Source: DAOOVD01 sp035369845 (GTDB taxonomy: Bacteria > Bacillota > Desulfotomaculia > Desulfotomaculales > Pelotomaculaceae). Taken from it: a DNA stretch of 64,000 bases. Of this stretch, positions 32,795 through 42,478 are shown piece by piece (position 1 is the stretch's first letter; each line of letters begins with the position of its first letter). Both the position numbers and the translations under genes were made by a program. The notes below the pieces were generated by a model that worked only from the letters and a program-made list of their open reading frames with translations, was not told the DNA's origin and did no database searches. The stretch covers positions 1 to 64,000 of the forward strand of contig DAOOVD010000001.1 in assembly GCA_035369845.1 (NCBI GenBank). The letters are read 5' to 3'.

Positions 32795-35539
32795 TTGTCC
32801 GTTAGGTGGTACGGCCTGACAGGGGAGGAGGTTTTACAGCGGTTAAAGACCGATTTGCATAAAGGTCTTTCAGAGCGGGATGCAAAGGAGAGGAGAAGCA
32901 GATTCGGACCCAACGAGCTTGCCAGGGCTCCGAAGGAACCGCTGTGGATTCTTTTTCTGAAACAATTCAGGGATTTTATGGTAATGATTCTTCTTGCAGC
33001 TACTGCTGTTTCTGTTTTTCTGGGCGAGTACGCCGATGCCGTAACCATTCTGACAATAGTGGTGGTGAACGCAATTCTGGGTTTTATTCAGGAGTGCCGG
33101 GCCGAGCGCTCCCTGGAAGCGCTGAAGCAGTTGACGGCGCCGGAAGCAAAGGTGGTCAGGGAAGGGCGGGAGAGGAAAATCCAGGCTGTTGAACTTGTGC
33201 CTGGAGACATTGTCCTGCTCGGGGAGGGAGACAGGGTACCCGCCGACATACGCCTGTTGAAGACAGCCGGCCTGGAAATCGAAGAATCGACTCTCACAGG
33301 GGAATCGGTGCCGGTCAGAAAAATCGGGGATACCCTTGCCGGCGGGGATTTGCCCCTGGGCGACACCAGAAACATGTCTTACCTCGGTACGGTTGTAACC
33401 AGGGGACGGGGACGCGGTGTCGTGGTCAATACCGGAATGGCCACGGAAATAGGCCAAATTTGCGGAATGATTCAGGAAGCCGGGCAGGAGTATACCCCCC
33501 TTCAGCGCCGGCTCGGTCAACTCGGCAAGAGCCTGGTGGCTGTTTGTCTCTCCGTTTGCGCGATCGTGGTAATGATAGGGATTGCGAGAGGCGAGGAAGC
33601 CTACCATATGTTTTTGGCTGGCGTCAGCCTTGCCGTGGCGGCCATACCCGAAGGCCTGCCGGCGATAGTAACCGTATCCCTGGCCCTCGGCGTACAGCGG
33701 ATGATCCGCCGCAACGCCATCATCCGCAAGCTGCCGGCGGTTGAGACACTCGGCTGCGCTACCGTAATCTGTTCGGATAAAACCGGCACCCTGACCCAGA
33801 ATGAAATGACAGTGCGCAAAGTGTTTATCGGGGAAGACGCTTTTGATGTTTCAGGGGAAGGATATGACCCCAAGGGGAATTTTACGGGAGCGGGGGACAA
33901 GCAGGGCAGGGGATTTGCTTTGATGATGAAGGCAGCCGCCCTTTGCAACAACGCTGTTTTACAGAGGGGCGGCATCAGCGTGGCCGGACTGTTCAGGGGA
34001 ATTCTCGGTGGAAGCCCGGCCAGGGGTTGGTCGGTTATTGGCGACCCTACCGAAGGGGCGCTTTTGGTCATGGCCGCCAAAGCAGGCTTTTGGAGGGAAA
34101 ATCTGGAGACGAAGGAACTGCGGGTGGCCGAACTGCCCTTTGACTCTGAACGCAAGCGCATGTCCGTGGTTTACCGGGATACTTCCGGGGGGCTGACCGC
34201 CTATGTAAAAGGCGCCCCGGACGTTGTGCTGGAATTGTGCACCCATGTCTGCAAAGGGGGTGTCACTGTCCCGATGTCAGGCCGGGAGAGGGAGGAGATT
34301 CTGCGAAAGAATTCAGCCCTGGCGGAGAATGCGCTGAGGGTTCTCGCTTTTGCCTACAGGGTCCTTCCCGCCGGCACAGGAGATTTTTCTGAAGAGGGAG
34401 TTGAACAAAAGCTTGTTTTTCTGGGCCTGGCCGGGATGCTCGATCCTCCCAGGCCTGCCGCTGTAATGGCGGCGCAGACCTGCCGCAAAGCCGGCATAAA
34501 AGTTGTCATGATTACGGGTGATCATCAGATGACGGCTTACGCAGTGGGCAGGGAACTGGGGATTATTCCCAGGGACGGTCGCGTGGTTACGGGCCGTGAG
34601 CTGGACGGCATGTCGGACAAGCAACTCCGGGAACAGGTTGACGATATTGCCGTTTATGCCAGGGTGTCGCCGAAGCACAAGCTCAGGATAGTGAAAGCCT
34701 TGAAGCAGCGCGGTCACGTTGTCGGCATGACGGGTGACGGGGTCAACGACGCGCCTGCCGTCAAAGAGGCGGATATCGGTATCTCCATGGGGGCCACGGG
34801 TACCGACGTTACCAAGGAAGCCTCGGCGATGGTTCTCGCCGACGACAACTTCAGCAGCATCGTGGCCGCAGTCGAGGAAGGGCGCGGCATATACGACAAT
34901 ATCCGGAAGTTCATCCGCTACCTTCTTTCCTGTAATGCGGGGGAAGTGCTGACCATGTTGCTTGCAGTTCTGTCGGGAATGCCCCTCCCTTTGACCCCGA
35001 TCCAAATTTTGTGGATGAATCTGGTAACCGACGGACTCCCGGCCATGGCGCTGGGCGTTGACCCCTATGACCGTGACATTATGTCCCGTCCGCCCCGTCA
35101 ACCGGGGGAAAGCGTTTTTTCGCACGGCCTGGGCTGGCGTATTTGTTCCAGTGGGGCGGTAATGGGTCTGGGGACGCTACTGGCTTTTTGGATCGGGCTT
35201 GCAGCGGGAGATGTAGACCTTGCCCGGACAATGGCGTTCAACACCCTGGTATTTTCCCAGCTTTTTTATGTTTTTACCTGCCGCTCGGAGTTTCATACCA
35301 TACTGGAAATCGGTTTTTCAACCAACTTGTATCTGCTGGGAGCGGTCTTAATATCGGCCGCCCTGCAGTTGACGGTATGCTACGTGCCGTGCCTGCAGCC
35401 GGTGTTTCAAACCGTTCCCATGCAGGAAATACACTGGGCCATTGTTATCGCCGTATCCTCAACCCCCGCTGTCGTCGGCACCATGTTCAGGCATTTTGTC
35501 AACGGGGCGAGGCAAAAAGTTATGTACCTCAAAGTGTAA
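32795..35539 (+). CDS. P-type cation ATPase, SERCA-like Ca2+ type
   Basis: A 914-residue P2-type ATPase, a plasma-membrane pump likely exporting Ca2+. It has the actuator-domain TGES, the phosphorylated Asp328 in CSDKTGTLTQNE, the nucleotide-domain KGAPD, and hinge motifs TGDGVNDAPA. Membrane helix M4 carries IPEGLPAIV and M6 NLVTDGLPAMALG, which match the Ca2+-binding residues of SERCA and PMR1 pumps. The C-terminus ends soon after M10. TTG 32795 is chosen because GGGAGGTGA lies seven bases upstream; the frame is open to 32726 without a ribosome site. No calcium-binding regulator is adjacent. Confidence 0.92.
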   Translation: MSVRWYGLTGEEVLQRLKTDLHKGLSERDAKERRSRFGPNELARAPKEPLWILFLKQFRDFMVMILLAATAVSVFLGEYADAVTILTIVVVNAILGFIQECRAERSLEALKQLTAPEAKVVREGRERKIQAVELVPGDIVLLGEGDRVPADIRLLKTAGLEIEESTLTGESVPVRKIGDTLAGGDLPLGDTRNMSYLGTVVTRGRGRGVVVNTGMATEIGQICGMIQEAGQEYTPLQRRLGQLGKSLVAVCLSVCAIVVMIGIARGEEAYHMFLAGVSLAVAAIPEGLPAIVTVSLALGVQRMIRRNAIIRKLPAVETLGCATVICSDKTGTLTQNEMTVRKVFIGEDAFDVSGEGYDPKGNFTGAGDKQGRGFALMMKAAALCNNAVLQRGGISVAGLFRGILGGSPARGWSVIGDPTEGALLVMAAKAGFWRENLETKELRVAELPFDSERKRMSVVYRDTSGGLTAYVKGAPDVVLELCTHVCKGGVTVPMSGREREEILRKNSALAENALRVLAFAYRVLPAGTGDFSEEGVEQKLVFLGLAGMLDPPRPAAVMAAQTCRKAGIKVVMITGDHQMTAYAVGRELGIIPRDGRVVTGRELDGMSDKQLREQVDDIAVYARVSPKHKLRIVKALKQRGHVVGMTGDGVNDAPAVKEADIGISMGATGTDVTKEASAMVLADDNFSSIVAAVEEGRGIYDNIRKFIRYLLSCNAGEVLTMLLAVLSGMPLPLTPIQILWMNLVTDGLPAMALGVDPYDRDIMSRPPRQPGESVFSHGLGWRICSSGAVMGLGTLLAFWIGLAAGDVDLARTMAFNTLVFSQLFYVFTCRSEFHTILEIGFSTNLYLLGAVLISAALQLTVCYVPCLQPVFQTVPMQEIHWAIVIAVSSTPAVVGTMFRHFVNGARQKVMYLKV

Positions 35540-35583
35540 ATGAGTTACAATGTTAAAAAATGTAGCCCCGGGAGGTTTATAGC

Positions 35584-36423
35584 TTGCGTTTTACCAAAGT
35601 GCACGGCCTTGGAAACGATTTTATCCTGGTGAACTGTTTTGAGGAGAGGGTGAAGCAGGAGGAATTTGCTTCCCTGGCGGTAAAAATTTGTGACCGCCGC
35701 TTCGGGGTGGGCGGCGACGGGTTTGTGCCGCTGCTGCCTTCAAAAGAGGCCGACGCGACAATGCGCATTTTCAACCCGGACGGAAGCGAGGCTGAAATGT
35801 GCGGTAACGCGATCCGTTGCGCGGCCAAATACATGTACGAAAAAGGGGTTGTGAGGAAGGAACGGATAATGGTGGAAACCCTGGCCGGAATAGTGGTTCC
35901 CAGGCTTGTCATCAAAAACGGCGGGGTTGAATTGGTAACTGTCGATATGGGCCCGCCCCGTCTTGAACGGGCCGAAATTCCCATGACGGGACCGCCGGGC
36001 CGTGTCGTCAACGAGCCGCTTGAAGCCGGCGGAGCCGTGTATCATATTACGGCGGTTTCAATGGGCAATCCCCACTGTATTATTTTTGTTTCTGATGCCG
36101 AACAGGTCGACCTGCACACGGTCGGTCCCCTTATTGAAAATCACCGCGTTTTTCCCCGCAGGACCAATGTCGAGTTCATCCAGGTCTTGAACAGGAGCGA
36201 AGCGGTGATGAAGGTATGGGAGAGGGGAGCGGGCGTGACCATGGCCTGCGGCACGGGGGCGTGTGCGGCGGTGGTGGCATGCGTGCTGAACGGTTTTACC
36301 AGCCGGCGGGTGACAGTTCACCTGGCCGCCGGAGACCTCGTGATCGAATGGGCGGAAGACAACCGCGTTTATATGACCGGCCCCGCCGAGGAGGTTTTCA
36401 CCGGGGACTATCCTTGCCGGTAA
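35584..36423 (+). CDS. dapF: diaminopimelate epimerase
   Basis: A 279-residue PLP-independent racemase that converts LL- to meso-diaminopimelate for lysine and peptidoglycan. Both catalytic cysteines are present: Cys73 in MCGNAIRC and Cys222 in ACGTGACAA, with HGLGNDFI at the N-terminus and GNPHCI in the middle. TTG 35584 follows GGGAGG at 35571-35576. Together with dapL (2 kb downstream, after corA) it provides the diaminopimelate aminotransferase route. Confidence 0.97.
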   Translation: MRFTKVHGLGNDFILVNCFEERVKQEEFASLAVKICDRRFGVGGDGFVPLLPSKEADATMRIFNPDGSEAEMCGNAIRCAAKYMYEKGVVRKERIMVETLAGIVVPRLVIKNGGVELVTVDMGPPRLERAEIPMTGPPGRVVNEPLEAGGAVYHITAVSMGNPHCIIFVSDAEQVDLHTVGPLIENHRVFPRRTNVEFIQVLNRSEAVMKVWERGAGVTMACGTGACAAVVACVLNGFTSRRVTVHLAAGDLVIEWAEDNRVYMTGPAEEVFTGDYPCR

Positions 36424-36540
36424 CGGAGTTCACCGGGAGTAAGGACGGGGTGGTCGGGACTTAATTTCTGATATTTTTTGATTCGGGGCATAATATTTCC
36501 CGAAAGCTGCAGCCTCTCAATTCAAATAAGTGGTGATTGT

Positions 36541-37605
36541 ATGCCGAAGCTGGCGGTAAAGAGTTCGGAAAAGGCGGGCCTTGCGCCGGGTTCTCTCGTT
36601 TTTATCGGGGAGAGAAAGAGCGGCGGGGCCAGGATCACCGTGCTGGAATACGACGGCGATAACTGCCGGAAGAAAGAAATAAAGGATGTCGAGGAATGCC
36701 TTTCTTCTAAGGACAGGCCCGCCGTAACCTGGATTAATGTGGACGGCGTTCTTGACGCCGATATGATGGGGAGGCTGGGCGAGTGTTTCGGCCTTCACCC
36801 GCTTGTGATGGAAGATGTTATGAATACCGAGCAGCGTCCCAAAATTGAGGATTACGTCGAATATGTTTTTATCGTTCTCAAGGCGCTTTCCTATAACAAG
36901 GACGGTGGCGAAATCAATATAGAACAGGTAAGCATGGTTGTCGGCCCGGATTACGTAATCTCTTTCCAGGAGAGGGAGGGGGATGTTTTCGCCCCGGTTG
37001 TTGAGAGACTTCAAAACGGCAAGGGACGCCTGCGGACCATGGGGGCTGATTACCTGGCCTATACCCTGATTGACGCGGTAGTCGACAACTACTTCGTCAT
37101 CCTGGAAAAGCTCGGTGAAAGGGTGGAATTCCTGGATGAAACACTGGTGACCAGACCCTCGCAGGGGATTCTCAGGGCTATGCATGATTTAAAAACCAAA
37201 ATGCTTTTTTTGCGCAAGTCGGTCTGGCCTTTGAGGGAGGTAATCAGTGGGCTGGAAAGGGGTGATTCGCCTCACATTAAGGATTCCACACGGGTCTATT
37301 TGAAGGATGTTTACGACCATACCATTCAGGTGATAGATACACTGGAAACGTACCGCGACATTATGACGGAGATGCTCGATCTTTATCTTTCCAGCATCAG
37401 CAACAGGATGACGGAAGTGATGAAGGTCTTGACGGTGATAGCTACGATATTTATACCACTTACCTTCATAACCGGCGTATACGGGATGAATTTTAGGCAC
37501 ATGCCGGAGCTGGAATGGCGTTGGGGCTACCCCGCGGTCATGGCGGCGATGTCTGCCATCGCTTTTTTGATGGTAATCTGCTTTAGAAGGAAGAAGTGGC
37601 TTTAG
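36541..37605 (+). CDS. corA: CorA-type magnesium/cobalt transporter
   Basis: A 354-residue pentameric channel subunit. A large N-terminal cytoplasmic domain (about 1-290) is followed by two C-terminal membrane helices (about 295-315 and 328-348). The selectivity motif GMN occurs in GVYGMNF between them, and the basic tail RRKKW ends the protein. ATG 36541 is preferred, with GTGGTGA upstream; the open frame reaches 36478 but lacks a ribosome site. The 117 bases before it are too short for an M-box riboswitch. Confidence 0.95.
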   Translation: MPKLAVKSSEKAGLAPGSLVFIGERKSGGARITVLEYDGDNCRKKEIKDVEECLSSKDRPAVTWINVDGVLDADMMGRLGECFGLHPLVMEDVMNTEQRPKIEDYVEYVFIVLKALSYNKDGGEINIEQVSMVVGPDYVISFQEREGDVFAPVVERLQNGKGRLRTMGADYLAYTLIDAVVDNYFVILEKLGERVEFLDETLVTRPSQGILRAMHDLKTKMLFLRKSVWPLREVISGLERGDSPHIKDSTRVYLKDVYDHTIQVIDTLETYRDIMTEMLDLYLSSISNRMTEVMKVLTVIATIFIPLTFITGVYGMNFRHMPELEWRWGYPAVMAAMSAIAFLMVICFRRKKWL

Positions 37606-37736
37606 CTGACGGCAGGCTGATGCGGCGAGGCCCGGGAGAGGGTTCAGGCGGGTACGGCTTGAAATATCGGTAATGTACTCGGAGATGGACTTCTTTTTCT
37701 GACTGTAAAAAATTTAAGGTCAGAATGGCTTTGCCG

Positions 37737-37763
37737 AAGCCGGCGGGAAATTGCCGGCTTTTT
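37737..37763 (+). terminator. Rho-independent terminator downstream of corA
   Basis: AAGCCGGC (37737-37744) pairs with GCCGGCTT (37753-37760) around GGGAAATT, with a T run to 37763. A short palindrome-free stretch of 130 bases separates it from the corA stop. Confidence 0.8.
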
Positions 37764-37822
37764 CCCGCATGCAGGCTTTTTGGTACCAAAATAAGCATTA
37801 TTTCATGTTAAGGAGAAAAACC

Positions 37823-37851
37823 TTGAACTCGGGACGGGATTGTTATATTAT
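37823..37851 (+). promoter_or_regulatory. candidate promoter upstream of dapL (distal)
   Basis: TTGAAC (37823-37828) and TATTAT (37846-37851) with 17-base spacing; would give a leader of about 150 bases before dapL. Confidence 0.5.
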
Positions 37852-37919
37852 TTGAAACAATAGGCTCAAATGCCGTTTGTTTGATAATTTAATAATAATG
37901 TATACAACAAATATGAATA

Positions 37920-37947
37920 TTGCATGTTTGTAAAGCAGTGATAAAAT
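37920..37947 (+). promoter_or_regulatory. candidate promoter upstream of dapL (proximal)
   Basis: TTGCAT (37920-37925) and TAAAAT (37942-37947) with 16-base spacing, about 55 bases before the dapL start codon. Confidence 0.5.
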
Positions 37948-38005
37948 GTATAAGACGGAGATTCGGTCAGTATGACTTAGATAATAAAAGAAAGGAAGGA
38001 TATGG

Positions 38006-39184
38006 TTGAAATTCCCGGAGGCCCAACGTATCAGTAACCTGCCGCCTTATCTTTTTGCCCGGATTGAAAAGCTGGTTGCCGAAAAAAAAGAGGCCGGTGT
38101 GGATATTATCAGCCTGGGTATCGGCGATCCCGACCGGCCTACACCCGCCCATATTATTGAGGAGTTGATAAAAGAGGCGAAGAATCCCGCCAATCACCAG
38201 TACCCTTCCTCAGTAGGCATGTTGAGCTACCGTCAGGCGGTCGCCGGTTGGTATAAAAAACGCTTCGGCGTTGAGCTCGATCCGCGCAGCGAAGTTGTAT
38301 CCCTCATCGGATCAAAGGAGGGCATAGCTCATATCTCCTGGTGTTATCTCGACCCCGGTGATCTCGTGCTTGTGCCGGATCCCGGTTACCCCGTATATTC
38401 CGGAGGGGCAATCCTTGCCGGTGCGGTGCCATATTTTGTGCCCGTCCGGTCTCAGGACGGCTACCTGCTGAATTTCGACTCCATACCTGAAGATATTGCC
38501 AAACGGGCCAAAATGATGTTTGTCAACTACCCCAACAACCCGACCGGCGCCGTGGCCGGCGAGTCTTTCTATATGGAGGCGATTGATTTTGCCAGGAAAT
38601 ATGAAATACTTGTCTGCCACGATGCGGCGTATTCCGACGTTGCCTATGACGGCTACAGGCCCCCCAGTTTTTTGCAGTTTTCAGGGGCGAAGGAAGTGGG
38701 GATTGAGTTTCATTCCGTATCGAAAACTTACAATATGACCGGATGGCGGATTGGCTGGGCGGCGGGTAATCCCGGCGCCGTCGAGGCGTTGGGCCGGCTG
38801 AAGTCGAACATTGATTCGGGGGTCTTTCAGGCGGTGCAATATGCCGCGGCGGCCGGTCTCACCGGACCCCAGGATATTGTCGACAAGCAAAATGCCGTCT
38901 ACCGGGAGCGCCGGGATATACTAGTTGAGGGATTGAACAGCCTCGGCTGGAATATCGAGAAACCCCAGGCGACATTTTATGTCTGGGCGCCCGTTCCCCC
39001 GGGGTACACGTCCGAATCGTTCGCCGAGTTGATGCTTGACAAGGCGGGAGTCGTTGTCACGCCCGGTACCGGATACGGCAAAAACGGGGAAGGATATTTC
39101 CGGATGGCTCTGACCGTGGGGAAAGAACGCATTCAGGAGGCGCTGAACAGAATAGAAAACGGGATAGGAAGGGTAAGATTTTAA
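38006..39184 (+). CDS. dapL: LL-diaminopimelate aminotransferase
   Basis: A 392-residue PLP enzyme of aminotransferase class I/II that makes LL-diaminopimelate from tetrahydrodipicolinate and glutamate in one step, bypassing acylated intermediates. The Schiff-base lysine is Lys240 in SVSKTYNMTGWRIG. DapL-type motifs include ISLGIGDPDRPTP, YPNNPTGAVA and HDAAYSDVAYDGYRPPSFLQ. TTG 38006 has GGAAGGA five bases upstream. The next gene is another aminotransferase, 100 bases on. dapL is common in Clostridia, chlamydiae and plants. Confidence 0.94.
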   Translation: MKFPEAQRISNLPPYLFARIEKLVAEKKEAGVDIISLGIGDPDRPTPAHIIEELIKEAKNPANHQYPSSVGMLSYRQAVAGWYKKRFGVELDPRSEVVSLIGSKEGIAHISWCYLDPGDLVLVPDPGYPVYSGGAILAGAVPYFVPVRSQDGYLLNFDSIPEDIAKRAKMMFVNYPNNPTGAVAGESFYMEAIDFARKYEILVCHDAAYSDVAYDGYRPPSFLQFSGAKEVGIEFHSVSKTYNMTGWRIGWAAGNPGAVEALGRLKSNIDSGVFQAVQYAAAAGLTGPQDIVDKQNAVYRERRDILVEGLNSLGWNIEKPQATFYVWAPVPPGYTSESFAELMLDKAGVVVTPGTGYGKNGEGYFRMALTVGKERIQEALNRIENGIGRVRF

Positions 39185-39285
39185 TTTTAAATCAAATACG
39201 AGGAATTTGCGAAAGGGGACGGGCGGTTTAAGCGGGTGCAGCGGCGCACCGGTGAGCCTTTCCAAATTAGAGGGGGTTTATAACG

Positions 39286-40479
39286 ATGAAGTTAGCTGAC
39301 CGGGCATTGAACATTAGCCCGTCACCTACTCTTGCCATCGACGCGGAGGCTAAGAACATGACGGCTTCCGGGTTGAAGGTGATCAGCTTTGGGGCGGGGG
39401 AACCCGATTTCGATACCCCGGATCACATAAAGGAAGCGGCGATTGCCGCTATCAGGGCCGGCAAGACGAAATATACGCCGGTAACGGGAACCCTTGATCT
39501 TAAAGAAGCAATCTGTCGGAAATTTGAAAGAGACCAGGGTCTGGAATACAAAATCGAGCAAATAGTGGTCTCGGCCGGAGCAAAGCACTCGCTTTACAAT
39601 ATTATGCAGGTTCTGGTCCAGGACGGTGACGAGGTAATACTGCCGGCGCCTTTCTGGGTAAGCTACCTGGAACAGATAAAACTGGCCGGCGCTCAAGCCA
39701 GGATCGTGGAAACAAGTGAGCAAAACGGCTTCAAGCTGACGCCCGAACTGCTCAAAGCCGCTGTTAACAGACGGACCCGGCTTCTAATTCTGAACAGTCC
39801 CTGCAATCCCACAGGCGCCGTCTATACGAGAGAAGAGCTCGAGGCTCTGGGAGAAGTCGTTCTGCAGTACGGCATCAGCATTATTTCCGATGAGATATAT
39901 GAAAAGCTCGTTTATGACGGACTCGAACATGTCAGTATCGCTTCCCTTTCGCCGGAACTGAAGGAGTGCACCATCATCGTTAACGGTGTCTCCAAAGCTT
40001 ATTCCATGACCGGATGGCGGATTGGATATGCAGCCGCCCCCTTGCAGGTGGCAAAAGCCATGGCGGATTTGCAGAGCCACTCCACTTCCAACCCGACGTC
40101 CATAGCCCAGGAGGCAAGCGTGGCCGCATTAAACGGGGAACAGGCGCCGACCGGTCGGATGGTCGCTGAATTTGCCCGCAGGAGAGATTACATGTTGAGC
40201 CGCCTGCTTTCGATCCCCGGTATAACATGCGCCCGCCCGGGCGGGGCGTTTTACCTGTATCCCAACGTAAAACATTATTTCGGCAAATCGTTTCGCGGCA
40301 AAAAGATCAACAGTGCCACGGATTTGACTTCCGTACTGCTCGACGAGGCGCAGGTGGCCGTGGTGCCGGGTATTGCGTTCGGCAACGACAATTACATGCG
40401 CTTTTCATACGCCTGTTCGATGGAAAACATCAGGGAAGGACTCAGAAGATTCACCGCCTTGCTGGAGGAAATCAAGTAA
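39286..40479 (+). CDS. aspartate aminotransferase (class Ib)
   Basis: A 397-residue PLP enzyme. PLP lysine Lys237 lies in NGVSKAYSMTGWRIGY; other hallmarks are FGAGEPDFDTP, NSPCNPTGAVY, SDEIYEKLVYDG and the C-terminal RFSYA with the carboxylate-binding Arg. It likely interconverts aspartate and oxaloacetate, feeding both DAP/lysine (dapL upstream) and pyrimidine synthesis, although prephenate or other keto acids are possible substrates for class Ib enzymes. ATG 39286 follows GAGGGGG. Confidence 0.94.
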   Translation: MKLADRALNISPSPTLAIDAEAKNMTASGLKVISFGAGEPDFDTPDHIKEAAIAAIRAGKTKYTPVTGTLDLKEAICRKFERDQGLEYKIEQIVVSAGAKHSLYNIMQVLVQDGDEVILPAPFWVSYLEQIKLAGAQARIVETSEQNGFKLTPELLKAAVNRRTRLLILNSPCNPTGAVYTREELEALGEVVLQYGISIISDEIYEKLVYDGLEHVSIASLSPELKECTIIVNGVSKAYSMTGWRIGYAAAPLQVAKAMADLQSHSTSNPTSIAQEASVAALNGEQAPTGRMVAEFARRRDYMLSRLLSIPGITCARPGGAFYLYPNVKHYFGKSFRGKKINSATDLTSVLLDEAQVAVVPGIAFGNDNYMRFSYACSMENIREGLRRFTALLEEIK

Positions 40480-40618
40480 AAACAAGCATAATGGCTCACA
40501 AGCGGTTATTTTTGGCCAGTATCGTTTATTTTTAAAGGATTTTCATTCTCAAAGTAGAAAAAATAATTATTTGGAAAGGATAATAATATTGACGGTTGAG
40601 CCATTGGGTGGTGAGGGA

Positions 40619-41497
40619 TTGTTAAAAAGCATGACGGGCTTCGGCCGGGGCGAGGCCGACGCTCCGGGAAGAAAGATCACCGTTGAGCTTAAAGCGGTTA
40701 ATCACCGGTTTAGTGAGATAGTGCTGAGATTGCCCCGTTCCCTTTCACCTTTTGAAGACAGGTTGAGAAAACTGATCCAGAGCCGGGTCGCCCGGGGCAG
40801 GGTTGACGGTTATGTAGGGATGGAGGAAAGCGGGGAAAAAACGATACTGGTGAAAGTTGACAAAGCATTGGCGGCGGCGTATTATAATGCAGTGGGAGAA
40901 TTGAAGGAATGTCTAGGCATTGAGGGGAACATAAAGCTGAAGCATCTGATTTCGCTGCCTGGTGTACTGGTTGTGGAAGAACCTGCCGAAGATATCGAGG
41001 AATGGTATCCGGCAGTCAGGGAAGCTGCGGAAAAAGCGCTGGATAATTTAATACGGATGAGGGTTGTGGAAGGAGAGCAACTGGCAAAAGACCTTATAGA
41101 CAGAGTGGATCGCATATCTTCTCACATCGACAGGATTCAACAGAGAGCGCCTGTTGTGGTGGAGGAGTACAGGGAGAAACTTGCGGCCCGCCTGAACGAG
41201 TTTCTCAAAGAAAGCATGTTGGACCCCGACCGGCTGTTTGCAGAAACCGTGATTTTTGCGGAACGTTCCAACATAACCGAGGAAGTGGTGAGGCTCGACA
41301 GCCATCTGAAGCAAATACGCTCCTGCCTTGAAGCGGAAGGTTCCGTTGGCAGAAAGCTCGACTTTTTAATCCAGGAAGTATACAGGGAAATCAATACGAT
41401 AGCTTCCAAGGCGAACGATTTGGAAATAAACAGCCGGGTGGTAGAAGTTAAAACCGAGTTGGAGAAGATAAGGGAACAGGCACAGAATATAGAATGA
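40619..41497 (+). CDS. YicC/YloC-type endoribonuclease
   Basis: A protein of about 292 residues. The family N-terminus KSMTGFGRGEA and the C-terminal signature DFLIQEVYREINTIASKANDLE identify the YicC/YloC group, recently shown to cut RNA. Its place directly before remA-gmk-rpoZ is the conserved Firmicutes order. The start is uncertain: TTG 40619 (ribosome site GGTGG) or ATG 40631; the open frame extends far back into aspC, which is not biologically likely. Confidence 0.94.
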   Translation: MLKSMTGFGRGEADAPGRKITVELKAVNHRFSEIVLRLPRSLSPFEDRLRKLIQSRVARGRVDGYVGMEESGEKTILVKVDKALAAAYYNAVGELKECLGIEGNIKLKHLISLPGVLVVEEPAEDIEEWYPAVREAAEKALDNLIRMRVVEGEQLAKDLIDRVDRISSHIDRIQQRAPVVVEEYREKLAARLNEFLKESMLDPDRLFAETVIFAERSNITEEVVRLDSHLKQIRSCLEAEGSVGRKLDFLIQEVYREINTIASKANDLEINSRVVEVKTELEKIREQAQNIE

Positions 41498-41528
41498 ACG
41501 GAGGATAAAATTTAAGGGGGAAGTATGC

Positions 41529-41804
41529 GTGGACATTAAATTAATCAATATTGGGTTCGGTAATATCGTATCGGCTAACCGGATCATTGCCATTGTAAGC
41601 CCTGAATCGGCCCCCATCAAAAGAATCATAACGGAAGCCCGGGACAGGGGTATGTTGATTGATGCCACCTACGGGCGGCGGACAAGGGCGGTTATTATCA
41701 CCGACAGCGACCATGTAATCCTTTCTGCCGTGCAGCCCGAAACTGTAGCGCACCGTCTTGTTTTAAAGGAAACCCCGGCCCACGCCGAGGAACCGTCCGA
41801 CTGA
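41529..41804 (+). CDS. remA: RemA (DUF370) DNA-binding regulator
   Basis: A 91-residue protein. In Bacillus RemA binds DNA as a ring-forming oligomer and activates biofilm-matrix and osmoprotection genes; in Clostridia its targets are unknown. Signature segments are NIGFGNIVSANRIIAIVSPES, PIKRII and GMLIDATYGRRTRAVI. GTG 41529 follows AAGGGGGAAG. It lies between the yicC-type gene and gmk, the usual location. Only 17 bases separate it from gmk. Confidence 0.95.
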   Translation: MDIKLINIGFGNIVSANRIIAIVSPESAPIKRIITEARDRGMLIDATYGRRTRAVIITDSDHVILSAVQPETVAHRLVLKETPAHAEEPSD

Positions 41805-41821
41805 AACAGGGGAATTGTACC

Positions 41822-42478
41822 GTGGATAAAAAAGGCATGCTGCTGGTTTTTTCCGGTCCCTCCGGCGCCGGCAAGGGTACGGTTTGCAAAGCCCTCCTGG
41901 AGGATAATCCGAATTTGCTTTTGTCCGTTTCGGCTACTACCAGGCCTCCCAGGACCGGAGAGATTGACGGGGTAAATTACTTTTTTTTGAAACACGATCA
42001 GTTTGAGAAAATGATTGAAGACAATCAACTGCTTGAATGGGCGAAAGTTTACGGGAATTATTACGGAACTCCCGGCGGTTTTGTGCAGGAATCACTGGCT
42101 CAGGGGTATGATGTAATTTTGGAAATCGATACTCAGGGCGCCCTCCAGGTTAAAGAAAAAATTCCTGAAGCGGTGCTGATTTTTATTGCCCCGCCGTCCT
42201 TCTTTCATTTGCGCGAGCGGCTCACAGGCAGGCGGACGGATTCGGAAGACGATATAAAAAGACGCTTGAGCTCTGTCGCCGAGGAAATGAAAATGGCCTC
42301 CCGCTATGACTATATAGTTGTTAACGATGATGTCGAAAAAGCGGCAAACAAGGTTTGCGCCATCATCAGCGCTGAAAAATCACGTTCCCGGCACTTCAAC
42401 CGTTTTATTTCACAATTCACGCAGCAGGTTCGATTTTTGGAAACGGAGGGCGACCATGAACCAGCCAACTCTCGATAA
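41822..42478 (+). CDS. gmk: guanylate kinase
   Basis: A 218-residue enzyme that phosphorylates GMP to GDP. The P-loop is FSGPSGAGKGT (about 10-20). GMP-binding residues lie in SVSATTRPPRTGEIDGVNYFF, and RLTGRRTDSEDDIKRRL provides the catalytic arginines. GTG 41822 is preceded by ACAGGGGA. Its last 23 bases overlap rpoZ, and the pair is almost always adjacent in Firmicutes. Confidence 0.97.
   Translation: MDKKGMLLVFSGPSGAGKGTVCKALLEDNPNLLLSVSATTRPPRTGEIDGVNYFFLKHDQFEKMIEDNQLLEWAKVYGNYYGTPGGFVQESLAQGYDVILEIDTQGALQVKEKIPEAVLIFIAPPSFFHLRERLTGRRTDSEDDIKRRLSSVAEEMKMASRYDYIVVNDDVEKAANKVCAIISAEKSRSRHFNRFISQFTQQVRFLETEGDHEPANSR

Larger units (their letters stand above)
37606..38005. other. 400-base intergenic region with terminator and two candidate promoters
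   Basis: No gene supported. It holds the corA terminator (37737-37763), then about 220 AT-rich bases with two promoter-like pairs (37823-37851 and 37920-37947) leading to dapL. No known riboswitch fold, such as a lysine riboswitch, was recognised. Confidence 0.6.

Noticed and set aside
36424..36540. Possible magnesium riboswitch before corA
   Set aside because: The gap is only 117 bases and shows none of the M-box helices that I could identify.
37606..38005. Possible lysine riboswitch before dapL
   Set aside because: No lysine-riboswitch core motifs were recognised; only a terminator and AT-rich promoters are visible.
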